DNA from: Paramecium tetraurelia
Taxonomy: Eukaryota > Ciliophora > Oligohymenophorea > Peniculida > Parameciidae
Direction of reading: 5' to 3'
NCBI RefSeq assembly: GCF_000165425.1
Contig: NW_001799644.1
Location: 129,215-193,214, forward strand
DNA: 64,000 nucleotides
Of the stretch, positions 12,821-27,674 are shown one piece after another; within the stretch, counting starts at the first letter, position 1, and the number at the start of each line of letters is the position of its first letter. Below the pieces are notes generated by a model. That model ran no database searches. It was not told where the DNA came from and was given only the letters and a program-made list of their open reading frames with translations. The position numbers were made by a program, and so were the translations under genes.

Positions 12821-13123
12821 ATGGGTTAGGAGAAATTAGCCGCATTGTTGCTCTATAGATAATTGTTCAAATCCTTAGGAAATCCACTATCAAGAGATCA
12901 ACTCAGAAAATATTACAAATACACAGTTCAAGCAAGAGTACACGGGGGGGAGAATCAATAAATTTTGAAGAATTTGGAAATTTATTTGAAAGCCATCAAA
13001 ACTCAAAATTTAATCATGGATGCTGAAAACATTGGCAAACCTAAAGATTACAAAGCAGATATATAGAAGGTGGCTAATTATGTTGGATTAAGAATGCCTG
13101 AAGCCCATTAAAAATAAGAGTGA
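12821..13123 (+). CDS. LYR-motif (complex 1 LYR) small mitochondrial-type protein
   Basis: 100 residues, no intron, divergent from VAC14 with 30 bp between the starts. LLYRQLFKSLGN near the N-terminus is a classical LYR tripeptide followed by the downstream Phe of the family. Basic helices follow, among them RKYYKYTVQARVH. LYR proteins act as accessory or assembly factors of respiratory complexes or of Fe-S cluster delivery in mitochondria, usually bound to acyl carrier protein. Which LYRM it corresponds to cannot be decided. A run of seven G at 12944-12950 is read in frame without disturbance. Confidence 0.85.
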
Positions 13124-13156
13124 TTTATATAAAATCTATATAATTTTAATTCCATG

Positions 13157-15013
13157 TCATTTTTAAGGTGGCTGACTAGAGAATCTGAATTTGCATCCAG
13201 TCGCTCTCTCCCGACAACCTAACACTGATCTATTGATCTTAATTTATTTTAGTTATAATCCATCAAATAGTTAAATACTCTCATCTAAATCTGTGTAGGA
13301 ATCATTGTCCTTAACTGAATAGTCATCCTAATCCTACAATTACGAATTCTTCTGCAGTCTATATAATTGTTCATACTCGTATCTTTTAATTAACTTATAA
13401 ACCCTATAATTGTGCAAACAACATTGAGATGCCGTCTAATTTAACATATTCCTGCAGAACAATTTGACTTCTGACTATTACAAAAGCATAGCAACAATTT
13501 CAAAATGTCCATTTGAACAAGCCAGATGCAAAGGAGTTTGGCGTTTCTTGCCCCCTTTAAGATTTAAATCAAATTTCGATTATTTCTTACTGTTGTGTTG
13601 GATTACTGCTGAAATAGCATCTGTGTTCCCCTTCTTAACAGCAATGTGTAAAGGACTCCATCCATCTTAATTAAGAGCATTTGTATTAATATTCTTCTTA
13701 AGCAATGCCAAGAATGCCTATTTGTAAATTGTGACATCTTTATCAAAGCAGGCCATACAATAATGCAAGGCTGTATTACCCTTCTCATCCATCTGATTAG
13801 GATCTGCACCCTAGGTTAAGATGTCAAGAATCAAGTGGATTTGACCTTTCACTATTGCCAGATTCAAAATTGATCCATATTTGGCTGCATTTGTATTTAC
13901 TGAAGCTCCATTAAATATTAATGCTTTGGCACTAAAATACTTCTCTTCTTGAATTGCCAATCCCAAGGCTGTGTTCTGTCTTTGATCTTAGCAATCTACA
14001 ATCTCAGGATAATAGGACATCAATGATATCAAAGCACCAATGTCTTACTCGACTGCTGCCTTGTGTAAGATAGTAGTAGAGTATTCTTTGTCTCCTCCTT
14101 AAGGGTTAGGAAGGATGTTTAACTAAAGATTTGAAAATTACATAAGAAAGTCTTAAAAGTTCATTCCAATAGAGGAGCTATACTCTTCATCACTAAACTT
14201 GATATCAATAATACTGATACATTAATTTAAGAAGGATCTTCTACGTCTTTTATTTGCTTTTCCTCTAATAATGAAAACAATCTCTCTATGTATGGTCTAT
14301 TCACAATGGGGTCTATCGGAGGGTTGAGGTATTTGAACCAATCCAAACCGAGTTCATTTAGTTTCTTTAGATTTTAGAGTTCGATTGGAATGTATTAGAA
14401 TTCATTTGATTAAATGAAGAGAGATCTTAAATTTGTTAGGGTTATTAATGGATAAAGTTTTTAAATTCTGTTTTTACTCAATTCCAATATTTCTAGATGA
14501 GTTGACCAATGAGATAAATTTCTTGGTAGGATCACAACTAAATTGTTGCTAATAGAAAAATTGATGATAGAGGGGAAGTTGTCAAATAAATCTTCAGGTA
14601 AAACTTTAATGAAATTTGAATTTAGATTGATGATTTAGGCTTTTTTCATTTCATATAATTCTTTTGGAAACACCCTGAACCTATTATCCTATATAGTAGT
14701 CGATTAATACTTGGAGGTCAACCATTTAAATATTTGCAAAATCACATTTAATCTTTGGAAACAGATCGATATTCTATTTTGCTAAGTTTAACAAGTAAGT
14801 GTTAAAGGATATCTTCTTCGAATTTCTTCCAGAATTGATTTCTTTTGATTAATATCTATTGTATTAAACAGTTTCTGTTTATGCCACTTGCTTCGAATAT
14901 TCTCTGTTTGGAGAATGGTTGTTGCTTACAAACAGTTTGGTTTTGAAGAAATTGGTTTTAGAGCTATTGTATTTGTTGGACTATTCGATAAGAGTGACAA
15001 TGTTTGAATCCAT
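13157..15013 (-). CDS. Leucine-rich repeat plus ankyrin repeat protein
   Basis: 603 residues with two introns, 22 nt near residue 120 and a 23-nt GTATCAG..CAAG intron at about 14,186-14,208. The second intron joins an LRR half to an ankyrin half; without it the LRR frame meets a TGA that overlaps an ATG of the ankyrin frame. The LRR half has FRVFPKELYEM, FIKVLPEDLFDN and LVVILPRNLSHWSTHLE. The ankyrin half has TILHKAAVEQDIGALISLM, NTALGLAIQEE, WSPLHIAVKKGN and QTPLHLACSNGHFEIVAMLL. Both are protein-interaction modules; no enzyme domain is present. The partner and location are unknown. Confidence 0.85.
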
Positions 15014-15082
15014 ATTAGTTAAATATATAATATAAAATTATATCAGGCATAGTTCATCCTTGTATTTCGGTTAATTCTCCCA

Positions 15083-17183
15083 TCAATTACCTATTCGATA
15101 TAACTCAATCAATTACCACATATTTTCTGTGTCGCTGTAGTTAGTGACAGGGAATTTTGACACAACATCTCTTTGAATAGGGAATATCTGATCAACAGTC
15201 AACACAAAGGCATCATCAACCATCCTTGGTATCAACATCTACAACAAAGGGCTGGATTCTTCAAGACAAGGATTAGTATTGACTTCTATTAAATAAATAT
15301 TGAAGAGTTCATCCAAAAAGAAATCAAAACCAAAAATCTCCATACAAAATTTCCGATTTAACTTATTGATTTTTGTAGCCACAGTTCTCATTGCAAAGTA
15401 TGCCATCTCCTTCATCTTCTCGACTATCTTTCCTCTAAAATCTATTTTGGATTTGAAATAGTCTGAAACTTAATCAAATGATAATTAATTTCCTAATTCT
15501 TGTTGCCCATATTTGTCACTGTGTTATTAGATAGCATTATTTGTCAGATGAATGTAAATGTTCTCCACATCATTCGTTCGGTATTCTTCCGATGCCATTC
15601 TTATGTAGCCTTCTCTAATGAAATAAGTAAAACACTTTATACTTAAAAAAATAGCAACTCAGATCAGTATTTAGAAACACCCAAACTCTTATATCAAATT
15701 TCCTGTTTTTTATTAATAAAGGTTTCTCAATATATTTCTGAACAACGAATGAAGATGTTTTCAATAAATATTAAACAACCTTTTATTAAGTTTATCCATT
15801 CTCATCTTTATATGTTTCTAGTTACTTCTCATGATAACCATATTAATAATCAATAAGTAGATCAATAAGATTGTCAATATCTTAAAACACATGAATCCCC
15901 CTTCCCCTATTTAATCCAGTAGGTTTCAATAACCATAAATAATCTGGACCAGTAAAAGTGTCTCTCATTTGAAATTCCAACTATTTTTTCTCTTTGCTCG
16001 GTGCTATTCTCAATTTTTTCTTGATTTCATTAAGTTTGTTTTATGCGTCTTACTTATTTAATTATTTAGCTTCTGGAGCATTTTTGTTATAAAAATTATA
16101 AAAAGCAGATATATTGCATTCAACTGATGAATCTGTAAAATCTATAGCAAATGTGACAGGCGTAATATCAAAAGGGTTCAATTTAAGTATCTAAATAATA
16201 AGAATTATTCTACTTCACAAGCAGCTGATACATTCACTAATAAATTCTTTTTATTACTAATTTCTGGATGAAATTCAAAATGATTAAGTAATTCTTTATG
16301 AGATTTATGCCAATTCAATTTGAAATACTTGTATCCATGATTTGATTGTTACCATCTAAAATTGGCTCTGGCAATATTAGTAGTCTAATGCCAATCTGAT
16401 CTGTAATCGAAAACCCGTTTAATTAATTCACTGTTGTTTCCTCCACCTAAAAAGTAAGAATAAATGGTTGGTTGTGGTTATTAATTAGCATCAATAGGAA
16501 TTGGAGATTAGAGTTTTGCTATGGATAAGGTATGTCGAATATATTTTTAAAGTTTGATTGGAGGAGAAGGTTGCTCAGCAAATGATTTATCTTATTCTTT
16601 TTATCTCTAGGTATCTTTGGAGAATATTTTGTTTTTTTATTTTAAAATCTTTTCACTCGTTTTGTTGTTCTCTTTATTTTGTTGTTCCTTTTCTCTTTCT
16701 TATTCTTTAATGATTTCAAGCTCTCTAAGTTTGTCCCGACTCTTTGAACGGATTGGATTGAATTTATTTTTATCTAACTTCATTTATGGAGTTTTCAGAG
16801 CTGGTAAACTATCTGATGTTTGTGGTTGAGGCACTTGGATTTTGATTGCGGATTTGGCTTCTCTCTTCTTCCCCTTTTTGATTTCATTTTATATAAATTA
16901 ATCAGCTAAAACTTTGGCTAATTCTTGAGGACTTTTAAAATTGGGTAATTTGGCCAAGGAACTTGTGAAAAAGTTACTAAAGGCCTTGCTCTCCAGACTT
17001 TCCTTAACTCTTTGCAGCATTTCCCAATTTTCTGATTGTATTGTTTTACTTTCTAAAAGATATACTTATGTGTAATGTACTTTAAGCAAAGTTTAAATCT
17101 ACCTGGGAGACATTTCTATTCGATCTCAAATTAACCAAGCTTGGCAATTGATTTGCATTATTGTTTTGTTGTTCTTCGCTCAT
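15083..17183 (-). CDS. Tubulin tyrosine ligase-like (TTLL) enzyme, copy A
   Basis: 673 residues with introns of 28, 23 and 28 nt. Residues 1-230 are a Lys/Glu/Gln-rich extension. The TTL domain follows: LWLLKPTGLNRGRGIHVF (nucleotide-binding Lys and loop), [45 protein letters not shown] and, near the end, [18 protein letters not shown]. These are the ATP-grasp elements of tubulin-modifying amino-acid ligases. TTLLs add Tyr, Glu or Gly to tubulin in cilia and cortex. The specificity is not readable. The next gene upstream is a paralogue in the same orientation with the same domain order and a similar N-terminal element (AFSNFF versus AFSQFF). Confidence 0.93.
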
Positions 17184-17259
17184 GATATTTATTAATAAAT
17201 AATTAGTTTATTGTTTTGGATAAAAACAAGGATTATCGTTACGATAAATAATAAATATT

Positions 17260-19055
<1,796 letters not shown>

Positions 19056-19283
19056 TTATAAAATTAATATTCTTCATTAACTAATGATTAATTGCAAGTA
19101 TTATTTAATAATTAAATGATAGAACTCGCTCAGAAAAGTTATTCTTCTTCATTCACAGAGACCTTGCTCATCCTAGACTAAGTGTTTTTATTCATCCAAT
19201 TAGCTTCAATGGAGTGTAATTCTATTAAATTGCAATTATAATTAATGACTTATAAAAAGAAGAATATTATATTTATAAATCTT

Positions 19284-20845
<1,562 letters not shown>

Positions 20846-20901
20846 AATAGATATAATCAACCAAATCTTATTTTAATAATTTGTAATATTCAATTGAGTT
20901 A

Positions 20902-22790
20902 TCATTACTTCTAAATCATCTATTATTCTAGTAATCGATATTTTACTGATTTCTTTTCATCATTTGATTAAAAACTATGGAAGTGACTTGGGGAAGATAG
21001 TAGTGAATAGGTCATTTCATTTTTCATTTGTAATTATTCAAGATACTATAATCTTTACATTACTCTTCTTTTTTCACTAAGAAATCGTTTCTGTCTTTAT
21101 TCTTATTGCTCACTTATTTCAACATAACCTTTCTTCAACTATACTCTGTTTCTTCCATCTTTGAATCTCACTTAAACTTCTGTTTTCTATTGATTTGAAG
21201 GATTGCTGATAATAAACATCCCATTATAAGCTAAAGGTCTTCTTTCTGTTGTGACATCAGACACAAATCCTTCATCACTGTGCATTTTCTTGACAATGGA
21301 ATTTGACTCTGAAGGATCACCAAAAGAAGACTATTATTGCAATTTTTATAATTCTTCTTTCATTTTTCTATTCTCTTGAATAATCTTTTCTACTTCATCG
21401 TTACTCAATTAACCCTCTCTTAATCTCTCATTTTCTTCTTGCATTTTCATCAACTTGAAGTGTAAATCATTCTAATTTAACCCACTTCTCTTCATATTTA
21501 ATAGCGATTTCAAATAATCAATCTAAATTATACCAAAATTAAATTTACTTCCTTTACTAATTTGTTAACTAAGACTTAATCATTCGCATTAAATTTATTT
21601 GGTTAAACTTGAATAGTCACATTCTTTGCTCTCTATGCAAATTTAAGACTACTGACAGTTTCATCAATATTATAAATGTTTGGTGCAATATTGACAATGA
21701 TGTGAGTCATGGTGTTTCCACCTAAACTATCTTGCAATAACCTTGTTAATTTGGATTCTCTATATGGAATAGGTAACTTCTGTTTGTTTTTATTGTTTTA
21801 TGATAAATTTTATATTACTTTACCCAATGTCGTTAAAGATTAATTGATATTCTTTAATTCAATAAAATGAGCATTAGTAAGAGCTTCTAATTTGTTTATT
21901 TTTTCTGAGCCTGCCAAATCACATAGATTTAACTTCGATTTAAATAGAACTCCATTTCTATCAACCTTGTTGGTCTCAATAATCAGTTGAAATATAGTGT
22001 GACTTCTACTGGATTTTAAATTCATGGTAGTTTATCGAATAATTCTATTTCTCTCTCCTCTTTTCATCAGAGTTAAACAATCATGATAATTATTGACAGC
22101 GTATTCTGTTAAATTCTCTAAAAGTTAATAGATCTATATACTAAAATTTAAGCTTACCCACATATATTCCATCCAATTTGCTTTCGTGCAAATTCAAAGG
22201 CATTGGTAACTTATGATCTTACAGTAAATCGTAGATCTTCTCATTATAGATTTATAGAAATGAACAATAAATATAAAAATTAGGTGGCATGTTGTTGAAT
22301 AATCCGAAAATAACTCTAGGAATAATTCCAGCAAATGAGAAGTCATTTTTTAAATCATCACAGTAGGTTGCTTAATGGCTCAATCCAAAATTCATTTGCG
22401 ACTCCCAATCGCTACCAAACATAGTATAGGTTTTTCCTTGATTTAGTGAAACATGTTACCACTGCCAGTTTAACCGTACGCCAAAATGGTTCCATTGAAT
22501 CCATCAAATGCTTACTTGATGCAATCATTCAAATTATTATAAATCTCCACTTAAAGAGATGCCTCATCAAATACCCTATCAAATTCCTATTTAAATATTT
22601 GAGTGGACTATTCGATCACAACAAACTTTTTCTAATTAAAAATAGGATTGTTAACTTTTACATTTTCAGTTTTGATGATTGTCTCCTAACCTTACTCCTT
22701 CTTCAACAATGGTCGAATTCTAATCGATACTTTTATGGGCAATTTTCTGTCTTCTTGAATTTACTTTGTTTTTTATTTCTATAAGTACAT
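20902..22790 (-). CDS. Kinesin-like motor protein
   Basis: 599 residues, with introns of 23, 40 and 26 nt giving an exact frame. The motor domain spans roughly residues 15-360. IRIRPLL opens strand 1. The P-loop is GQTGSGKT, which only appears after the 23-nt intron is removed. Switch I is [12 protein letters not shown] and switch [11 protein letters not shown], and [18 protein letters not shown] and FAQRAKNVT complete the motor. The motor is N-terminal, so plus-end movement is likely. A coiled-coil neck and stalk ([29 protein letters not shown]) and a basic tail follow. The class cannot be fixed. The 40-nt intron (22118-22157) is long for this genome. Confidence 0.93.
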
Positions 22791-23233
22791 TGTTTTAATA
22801 ACTATATAATAAATATTATTATTGTAATTTAATCACTTTCCCTTATAATTGCAATTCACAATAGAGCCTAAAAACCAGATAAAATTATTAAGAGATGCAA
22901 ATCAAAACAAGAATTTCCTTAAATAATTAAAAAGACGTTCTAGTTATGAATTTCTTATTATTATTATATTTTTAAATATCAAATTTAATTTTATAGAAGA
23001 TTGAATTTCTAAATTAAGAGATTATTCTTTTTAAAAATGACTTTCTTTATTCTACTAAATCTTTTCATGTCTAAATGACAAGGTCAAACTCTTCAGAATT
23101 AATTTTAAAAGAAAATAAAAAACAGTCTCTATTTTTACAAGAATATAGTGTTTTAAAACCAATAAATTTTAATATTAAAGTTAAGGTATCATGATTAAGG
23201 ACACAAACTTGTCAACAAGGTCAATATTTTTTG
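22791..23233. other. Intergenic, AT-rich; one short ORF
   Basis: This is the divergent promoter region between the kinesin and the next kinase. The only open stretch is an 82-codon plus-strand ORF at 22946-23194 (starts MNFLLLLYF, uses TAA/TAG as Gln), just upstream of the kinase start. It has no recognisable domain and no clean splice into the kinase frame. I regard it as uncertain. Confidence 0.35.
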
Positions 23234-24719
23234 ATGACCAAGACGTTTAATGGCAATCTAAATAATCCCAAGAACTTAACATTACATTAAGAGGGCTATT
23301 TCACATTTATAAGGAAGCGAAGAGCCATTACAAACTGTCAGAACTCTCCTTTAGCCCACCTTATATCATAAGATAGTCTAAAAAATAAGTTTACAATTAT
23401 TTTACACAAGGGTTCCAAGGCTCTAGATATTACTAATGCAGTTATTGAGAAAGTGAAAAACAACATAGTTGGCGAAGGAATACTACTTTAGAGAAATAAA
23501 CTAAGGTTTTACATGTATGGTCAAGTGGAGAGATGGATGGAAGCATTTTCGGAGCTCTGCATATAGATCAATTTTCATGAGGACTTTTTTTTATATCGAT
23601 TAATTTCGAATAGTCTATAGTCGAAGGTATCAAATCTTGATATGGCAGGTTTATTTTGCTGAATATCGGAGCACCAAAATTGATTATGCAATCAAAGTAT
23701 TTGAAAAGAATAAATTTGACTCAGTAATTGGACCCAAGGCTTTGAAACAAGAAATAGAGATTTTGAGACTCATCAAAAATGAATATTTCACCAGGTTATT
23801 AAATATATACGAAGGAAATGAAGCAGTTTATTTGGTATTCGAGCAGTAAAAGGGAGGTGATCTTTAGAGATTTATAAAAGATAACGATAATATTCTTACA
23901 GAAAAAACAGCATTTCAAGCTATCAAATAATTACTATTGGGAATAAGTGAAATGCACGCTCTCAATTACATGCATCGAGATTTAAAGCCAGAGAATATAC
24001 TGTTAAAAAACAAGGATTCTTTGGAATGCCTAATTATCAGTGATTTGGGTTTAGCAGAAAAAGTCAATAATGAGAAAAAACAATTGTTCACTGTCTGCGG
24101 AACTCCTGGATATGTTGCTCCAGAAGTTCTAAAGAAAGAACCATATGATTAGAAAGTTGATATATATGGTATAGGACTCATTCTATACATCTTACTAACA
24201 GGATGCAATCCCTTCTAGTCATTGATAAAAGATGAAACCTTTGAATTAAACATGATAGGAAATGTGAACGTAGATAAAGTAAATTGTTCAGAACTGGGCA
24301 AAGATTTACTGAGACACATGTTATAGGTTTCCCCCAATCAAAGACCAACTGCACAACAAGCCCTTAGACATCAATATTTTAGAAACTAATCCACAAAAGA
24401 TTCGTTTCCTAAGTAAAGTATTGTTATAACCAAAACTAAACTTGATTCTATTCATAGTTAACAAATCTCTCCAATAGCATAAAATCTCAATTTTGATAAA
24501 TATAAAGCTCCTCCAAGTAATTATAATTTAATATAAAGTTAAATAATAATACTAAAGATAAGCCACTCCAAAAATAGATATTCACTAATATAACTATACA
24601 AACTAGATGAATAAATTTAGAAAAGTATCATGAAGAATAGGATGATTATTTATTATATAATTACACTTTATAGATATATTTTGATTCAAATTAAATATAC
24701 AAGGTTTATATTTAGATGA
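23234..24719 (+). CDS. Protein kinase, CDPK/CaMK-like catalytic domain with unusual loops
   Basis: 487 residues with one 22-nt intron (23627-23648). The N-terminal 125 residues look like a small PH-like or unknown domain (QEGYFTFIRKRRAI). The kinase domain has YAIKVFEKNKF (lysine), MHRDLKPENILLKN, CGTPGYVAPEVLKKEPYD, VDIYGIGLILYILL and a subdomain XI Arg (QRPTAQQALRH). The glycine loop position reads LISNSLQSKVYFAEYR with no glycine, and DFG is DLG (IISDLGLAEK). No EF hands follow, so it is not a standard CDPK. The 110-residue tail is Gln/Asn-rich; its last 35 residues are low-complexity and the true end may differ. Confidence 0.85.
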
Positions 24720-24790
24720 ATTTTCATTACAAATAAGTTTCTGAATTTTACAAAGATTAAAAATATATAAAGATATTAATAATTTTAATT

Positions 24791-26157
24791 ATGTTAAAAT
24801 TGCACTATTTAAGAGGATATGCATTTTCAGCTAGGTAAGTTCATTCTTAAATTGCAATTATCGGAGGAGGGACAGCTGGATTAAACGTAGCGGCCTAATT
24901 GATAGCCGATGGACATGCGATTCCATAGTAAATTAGAATATTTGAACCTATGAAAATGCACACATATTAACCAGGATGGACAATGGTTGGTATGCTATAA
25001 ATATTAAAAAAAAGGCGGCGGTTTGTATGACATCAACAAAACTCTCAAGCCGATGGAAAAGGTTTTACCAAAAAATGTGATTGTTTCGGATAGTCCTGTT
25101 ATCAAGATAAATCCTGAGGAAAATTAAATACAGACATTTGATGGAGAGAATTATACATATGATTAATTAGTAGTGGCAACAGGCATAAGGACAGATTTTG
25201 ATTAGATTAAAGGTATAACAAAAGCATAGTCATTTTAGGAGCTAGATAATATTTAGAAGAACCCAATTCACCAGTGGCATCAATCTATCACTATAAATAC
25301 GCTTCTAAAATGAATAGATTAGTTGATGAATTTGAAGGTGGCAAACTAGTCTTTACTGAACCATAGATGCCAATAAAGTGTGGTGGAGCACCATAAAAGA
25401 TAGTCTATTTGTCTCATGATAGACTTAGAAAAAGAGGAATTAAATCTGATATTCATTTCTATAAAAACTCTGCTTTAATTTTTGGTGTACCAAAGTATGC
25501 TGAAATATTGACAGATGTGTGCTAGAGAAAATAAATTAATTGTCATTTCAAACAAAAGTTGGTTGAAGTCTAAGATCATGTAGCTATTTTCGAAGATTAA
25601 GACACCAAAGAATTAAAATCTGTAACATTTGATCTCTTACATTTAGTACCACCTCAAGTATAGATTTTAATATATTATAGGTTCCAGCTAAATTTATAGC
25701 TGCCAGTGGATTAGGTGATGCTGCTGGATTTTGTAATGTACATCCAAATACCCTATAGCATGTGAAATATAGAAATATTTGGTCTTTGGGAGATTGCTCA
25801 TCTTTGCCTACTTCTAAGACTGCTGCGGCTGTTATGGCTTAGACACCCATCTTAGTCAAGAATTTAATTAGAACTTGGAAGTAGGGATTGGAACCTATTC
25901 CTGAGTATCAAGGTAATGGTTGGGTTAACTTGTTAGGTTACACTTCTTGTCCTATTTTTACAAGTCAAAGTACTTTGTTGTTGGCTGAATTCAAATACAA
26001 TTCTGAGTTAGATGAGACATTCCCAATATTTCAGTCTAATGAAAGTCGATTGATGTTTTATTTAAAAAAGGATTTCTTCCCATTTGCCTATTGGTATTTC
26101 ATGGTTAAAGGACTATGGGGAGGAAGGGATGGATTTAGGTTTTTTAAAGGAGCTTGA
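24791..26157 (+). CDS. SQOR: Sulfide:quinone oxidoreductase, mitochondrial
   Basis: 430 residues with introns of 25, 26 and 23 nt. The N-terminus is basic and lacks acids (MLKLHYLRGYAFSARQVHS), consistent with mitochondrial import. The FAD-binding motif is IAIIGGGTAGLNVAAQL. YQPGWTMVGGGL and LVVATGIRTDFDQIKG follow the family. A Cys sits in PIKCGGAPQKI, and the C-terminal FAD contact is NIWSLGDCSSLPTSKTAA. The end of the protein (YQGNGWVNLLGYTSC, then FFPFAYWYFMVKGLWGG) fits the membrane-associated C-terminus. The enzyme oxidises sulfide and passes electrons to quinone at the inner mitochondrial membrane. Confidence 0.95.
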
Positions 26158-26198
26158 ATGTGAAATTTAATCTAATTATTAATTTACAATATTATCAA

Positions 26199-27592
26199 AT
26201 GTCTATGATATCTCAAAGTGTTGAGCTCTAAAAAAACAGACCCAAGCAATTAGACATGTCTTCCCTATATAGCGAAGAAAATAAATCTTCTCATGTTATC
26301 AATCACGTAATTAACTATTATACTCAGTTAGAGAATACATCAAAGATCATTTCACCACTTTATTCTATGTCAAATTCATTGCTCAAGGAACCTACAAAGT
26401 ATGAATGTCCGAATCATTAATAAATGAAAGCAATGACTTTGTCCAAATACTTATATGGACATCCTCCTAAGTTGGATAATATAATGAATATCAATGGATT
26501 TGAACCAAAACTGTAATTGGAGATGGTCAAACCAGTTATCGATACAAACATTATATAAACTATTTAAACAATTTCTGAAGAAGATCTTTAAACGATAAAT
26601 TTAGATTAAATTAATATACAGCTCACTGAAATTGAATAAACCCTGTAATAAACTGATTTTCATAAAGTATTAGCGACTTTAACTAATATTTTTGAAAAAT
26701 TGTCCGAGTCCATTAATTATAATTTAGAAAACGAATTGCCTTATCAAAAACATATTGTTTATTAACTTAGAATCTCTGTGTTGTTATCTAAAATCTACAA
26801 ATGCATGGGAGATTACAAGAATTCCATAATGTGGTTATAGAGAATTCGAGAAAACTACAGAGTATTTGATCCTAGCTTAGCGGGTAAGTTGATGCTCGAG
26901 TTATCAAAATTATATTTCCTCAATCTCCAAATCAGGGAATCTTAAGGAATCTTGCATGAAGCATTATTGCACTTTGAAAAAATCTAATGGAAGGCTGACA
27001 TTGCAAAAACTCTGCTTCTGTAAGCTCGTATGTGTGCTTGGATGAGTATAATAATTTCGGTATTACTAGACAACTTTGATTTGGCCACAAAGTTAGTTTA
27101 CGGTGCAATTTCACTTCTAAGAGAAGCCTACATTAATGATGACACCAAATTAGACTAAGCCTACTTTATCTTGGCAGAATGTCATTATGTATCTAAAAAG
27201 TATGATACAGCCAAAGAGTTCTTAGTTAAAGTTATCTAGTTGAATTTGCAAGCTGGAAAATAAGAGGATCATGTTGAATTCCTTGAAATCTATAATTTAT
27301 TAGGACTAATTCACGTTTAGATATTTGATCTTAAGACTTCTTACTTTTACTTTTGTCAAGCTTATAAATGCATTAAGTATTAATTGTAATCTAAATTAAA
27401 TTTAGCTCCAATAGCATATAAAAAGGACAGATTTTAAACAATATCTCTTTAATTTAAAAATTTTTCGGTTAATTAGAATTAGCAGATAGATGCTAAAAGG
27501 CAGCAACAGAAATTTATGCTTAATTTTTATAGGAAAATCATTAAATTTTCAAGAGATTACTGCTTAATTCAATTATTGAGTCTTAACAATGA
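26199..27592 (+). CDS. Helical (TPR-like) protein of unknown function
   Basis: 454 residues. A 29-nt GTATTA..TTTAG intron near 27,379 is needed; with it the frame ends in ELADRCQKAATEIYAQFLQ and a TGA at 27590, and without it the frame runs antisense through the next gene. From about residue 190 the protein is a series of helix pairs with TPR-like spacing (ARMCAWMSIIISVLLDNFDL, AYFILAECHYVSKKYDTAKE, LYLVFDLKTSYFYF-type units), suggesting a protein-binding solenoid. The first 190 residues are polar. I do not recognise a family. Confidence 0.75.
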
Positions 27593-27674
27593 CAATAATT
27601 TATTTTTCTAACTTAGTTATTAACAACAAGAGAATTTTCTATTGATAATATATAACTCAGATTTTTAGAATGAA

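Noticed and set aside
14161-14164. Overlapping stop/start (ATGA) suggesting separate LRR and ankyrin genes
   Set aside because: A 23-nt GTA..AAG intron joins the two halves with an exact frame over 603 codons, so one gene is simpler.
22446-22784. Plus-strand 112-codon ORF
   Set aside because: It is the exact antisense of the kinesin N-terminus including the P-loop region.
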